From Bacteroidota bacterium (lineage in GTDB: Bacteria > Bacteroidota > Bacteroidia > Chitinophagales > Chitinophagaceae), in the NCBI GenBank assembly GCA_023390215.1, contig JAEWDG010000206.1, forward strand, positions 1 through 6,803: a stretch of DNA of 6,803 nt, given 5' to 3'. Below the pieces are notes generated by a model. The model did no database searches, had not been told where the DNA came from, and saw only the letters and a program-made list of their open reading frames with translations. This document shows positions 4,670-6,803 of the stretch, in pieces. The position numbers were made by a program, and so were the translations under genes. The stretch's first letter is position 1. Each line of letters opens with the position of its first letter.

Positions 4670-6803
4670 ATGAAAAAATATTTCATTATTTGTTTATTTA
4701 CGCTTGTTGCACCTTTCTCAAACGCACAAACGACAAAGCAAAATTTTGATGAAGACTGGCATTTTGCGTTTGGTAATGCCAATGATCCCTCACAGGATTT
4801 CAATTATTCCCAGGCACTGATTTTCGCTAAAACCGGCGCTGCGCGGGGAACTGCGATCGACAGAAATTTCAATGATACAGGCTGGCGTAAATTGGATCTT
4901 CCTCACGACTGGGCCGTGGAACTACCTTTTGTTGAATCACCCAATTTTGATGTACAGTCGCATGGCTATAAACCCGTTGGTGGTTTTTTTCCAGGTACCA
5001 GTATCGGTTGGTATCGAAAACAATTCAATGTTTCACTAAAAGATTCGGGACAGATTTTCCGTATCAGTTTCGACGGAGTTTTCCGTGATGCCAGCTTCTG
5101 GATCAATGGATTTTATTTGGGTAACCATAAAAGCGGATATACAGGTGCAAGTTTTGATATTACAGATTACATGGATTATCATCAAACCAACGTGATCGTT
5201 GTTAGGGTTGATGCAACGCAATATGAAGGTTGGTTCTATGAAGGTGCGGGGATATACAGACACACCTGGCTAACCAAGTCTCCACCGCTACATTTCGATG
5301 AATTTCCCCCATATATCACTACTAACGTAAACGGAAAAACGGCAGTCATAAATTTCATTTCAGAAATTCAAAACGAATATCCAACCAAACAATCGTTCCG
5401 GTTTAAAAGTCATATCCTTGATCGTGAAGGCCGTATCCAGGCATCAACAAAGACTGAGTACATTACACTTTTACCCGGAGAACGAAAATCCTTCAACCGG
5501 AAAATCATCCTGAACAATCCCATTTTATGGGATATTGAAAACCCATATCTCTACAGGCTTTCATCAACACTCAGCAACAATAACTTAAAAGATCAACAGG
5601 TCTACCGTTTTGGCATTAGAACCATTGATATAAGAGCAGATGGCGTATTCCTTAATGGAAAATATATAAAGGTCTTAGGTACGAACAATCATCAGGACCA
5701 CGCAGGCGTTGGATCTGCCATGCCTGATGCACTGCAATATTTCCGCATTCGTCGCCTAAAACAAATGGGCAGTAATGCTTACCGAACCAGTCACAATCCT
5801 CCCAGCCCCGAACTGCTTGATGCATGTGACAGCCTGGGTATGCTTGTAATGGATGAAAACCGTTATCTCAATGGAAATCAACATTACATGGATGATTGGA
5901 AATGGTTGTTAAAAAGAGACCGCAGTCGTGCTTGCGTATTCATGTGGTCGATTGGAAATGAAGAAGGTTGGGTTCAGACCAACTCTGTTGGAAGAAATAT
6001 CGCCTCCCGTCTGATTGCGGTGCAAAAAGAACTTGACCCTACAAGAACATCCACTTATGCCGCTGATCTTCCCAATGTTTTTAATGGCATTAATGAAGTG
6101 ATACCCGTTCGTGGATTCAATTACAGAGAATATGCAGTGGAAGCGTATCATACAGCGCATCCAACACAACCCATTATCGGAACCGAAATGGGCTCAACTG
6201 TTACAACCCGTGGGATCTATGAAAAAGATTCGGTTAAATGTTATCTACCCGACCAGGATATTACAGCACCCTGGTGGGCAAGCAAAGCGGAAACCTGGTG
6301 GAAGCTCGCGTCTGGTAAACGGTTCTGGCTGGGCGGTTTTATCTGGACAGGTTTCGATTACCGCGGGGAACCCACACCCTTCCAGTGGCCGAATATCAGC
6401 TCACATTTTGGCGTAATGGATGCTTGTGGCTTTCCAAAGAACATCTATTATTATTATAAATCATGGTGGAGTAATAAAGATGTAATTCATCTCTCACCGC
6501 ATTGGAATCATACAGGTGAGGAAGGAAAACCCATTAACGTTTGGGTAAACAGCAACGCAGACACGGTTTCACTAATTCTTAATGGCCGCGAGCTGGGCAA
6601 AAAGAAAATGCCCAAAGACGGTCACATTGAATGGTTGGTGAATTATGAAGCAGGTAAACTCGAAGCAACCGGATATAAAAACGGAAGAAGATTCAGCAAC
6701 TCGATACAAACTACCGGCGAGGCTTTCGAATTAATGGTAAGTCCGGCAAAAACAACGCTGATCGCTGATGGAAAAGATCTTGCGGTGCTGAACATTGCGG
6801 TTT
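4670..6803 (+). CDS. GH2 beta-galactosidase-type glycoside hydrolase, 3' end outside window
   Basis: The frame is open from ATG 4670 to the window end (711 complete codons) with no stop. Residues 1-19 (MKKYFIICLFTLVAPFSNA) are a type I signal peptide, cut before Gln20, so the enzyme is exported, probably to the periplasm. An N-terminal jelly-roll sugar-binding domain follows (about 22-200, with GWYRKQF at 113-119 and EGAGIYR at 191-197). Next come an Ig-like domain (about 205-312) and a TIM barrel starting after RFGIR (313-317). The acid/base is Glu431 in WSIGNEEGW and the nucleophile is Glu506 in IIGTEMGS. After the barrel (YYYYKSWW at 593-600) comes a DUF4982-like beta domain (about 600-670), then the start of an Ig/invasin-like domain (ELMVSPAKTTLIADGKD). 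Relatives with this layout are roughly 800 residues, so about 100 are probably missing. Next to a GH53 galactanase, beta-galactosidase acting on galacto-oligosaccharides is the best guess, but GH2 also includes other activities. The gene starts 2 bases after the GH53 stop. Confidence 0.93.
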   Translation, partial: MKKYFIICLFTLVAPFSNAQTTKQNFDEDWHFAFGNANDPSQDFNYSQALIFAKTGAARGTAIDRNFNDTGWRKLDLPHDWAVELPFVESPNFDVQSHGYKPVGGFFPGTSIGWYRKQFNVSLKDSGQIFRISFDGVFRDASFWINGFYLGNHKSGYTGASFDITDYMDYHQTNVIVVRVDATQYEGWFYEGAGIYRHTWLTKSPPLHFDEFPPYITTNVNGKTAVINFISEIQNEYPTKQSFRFKSHILDREGRIQASTKTEYITLLPGERKSFNRKIILNNPILWDIENPYLYRLSSTLSNNNLKDQQVYRFGIRTIDIRADGVFLNGKYIKVLGTNNHQDHAGVGSAMPDALQYFRIRRLKQMGSNAYRTSHNPPSPELLDACDSLGMLVMDENRYLNGNQHYMDDWKWLLKRDRSRACVFMWSIGNEEGWVQTNSVGRNIASRLIAVQKELDPTRTSTYAADLPNVFNGINEVIPVRGFNYREYAVEAYHTAHPTQPIIGTEMGSTVTTRGIYEKDSVKCYLPDQDITAPWWASKAETWWKLASGKRFWLGGFIWTGFDYRGEPTPFQWPNISSHFGVMDACGFPKNIYYYYKSWWSNKDVIHLSPHWNHTGEEGKPINVWVNSNADTVSLILNGRELGKKKMPKDGHIEWLVNYEAGKLEATGYKNGRRFSNSIQTTGEAFELMVSPAKTTLIADGKDLAVLNIAV

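Noticed and set aside
6111..6416. Open frame of 101 codons on the plus strand inside the GH2 gene
   Set aside because: It is a shifted reading of the GH2 catalytic region; the true frame carries the nucleophile Glu506 motif and is uninterrupted.

Overview
The window looks like a chromosomal segment of a Bacteroidetes bacterium, most likely from the Chitinophagaceae/Sphingobacteriia side. Three things suggest this: promoter-like boxes of the TAnnTTTG type, genes without Shine-Dalgarno sequences, and glycoside hydrolases of Bacteroidetes type (a GH53 lipoprotein and a GH2 enzyme with a DUF4982-like module). This assignment is an inference from style; no 16S or other taxonomic marker is present.

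Layout. Bases 1-111 (minus strand) hold the first 37 codons of release factor 3 (prfC), which runs off the left edge. Behind it, on the same strand, lies a 607-residue MutS-like ATPase with four predicted membrane segments and no mismatch-recognition domain (144-1967). A 72-base divergent intergenic region carries promoter-like boxes for both directions. It leads into a complete tmRNA gene (ssrA, 2040-2407, plus strand), whose internal reading frame encodes the tag GNTSYAMAA. A strong intrinsic terminator follows at 2425-2462. From 2545 to the right edge there is one tightly packed plus-strand operon: a LacI-family regulator, an endo-beta-1,4-galactanase lipoprotein (GH53), and a secreted GH2 beta-galactosidase-type enzyme that is cut by the window end at residue 711.

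How the parts work together. The right half is a compact catabolic operon, probably for beta-1,4-galactan (the side chains of pectin, i.e. type I arabinogalactan). The GH53 enzyme would cut the polymer inside, and the GH2 enzyme would release galactose from the resulting oligosaccharides. The LacI regulator would sense a product of this breakdown. A 16-bp near-perfect palindrome with a central CpG sits 2 bp before the regulator's start codon and is the obvious candidate operator, so the regulator probably controls itself and both enzymes. The regulator and galactanase genes overlap by 4 bases (ATGA), and the galactanase and GH2 genes are 2 bases apart. No SusC/SusD pair, transporter or hybrid two-component sensor is visible in the window.

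The left half contains housekeeping functions. RF3 and tmRNA both act at the end of translation (termination and rescue of stalled ribosomes). The MutS-like protein between them is of unknown function. There is no mobile element, CRISPR array or tRNA. I see no wholly new system here; the operator/operon arrangement and the membrane MutS-like protein most deserve a second look.
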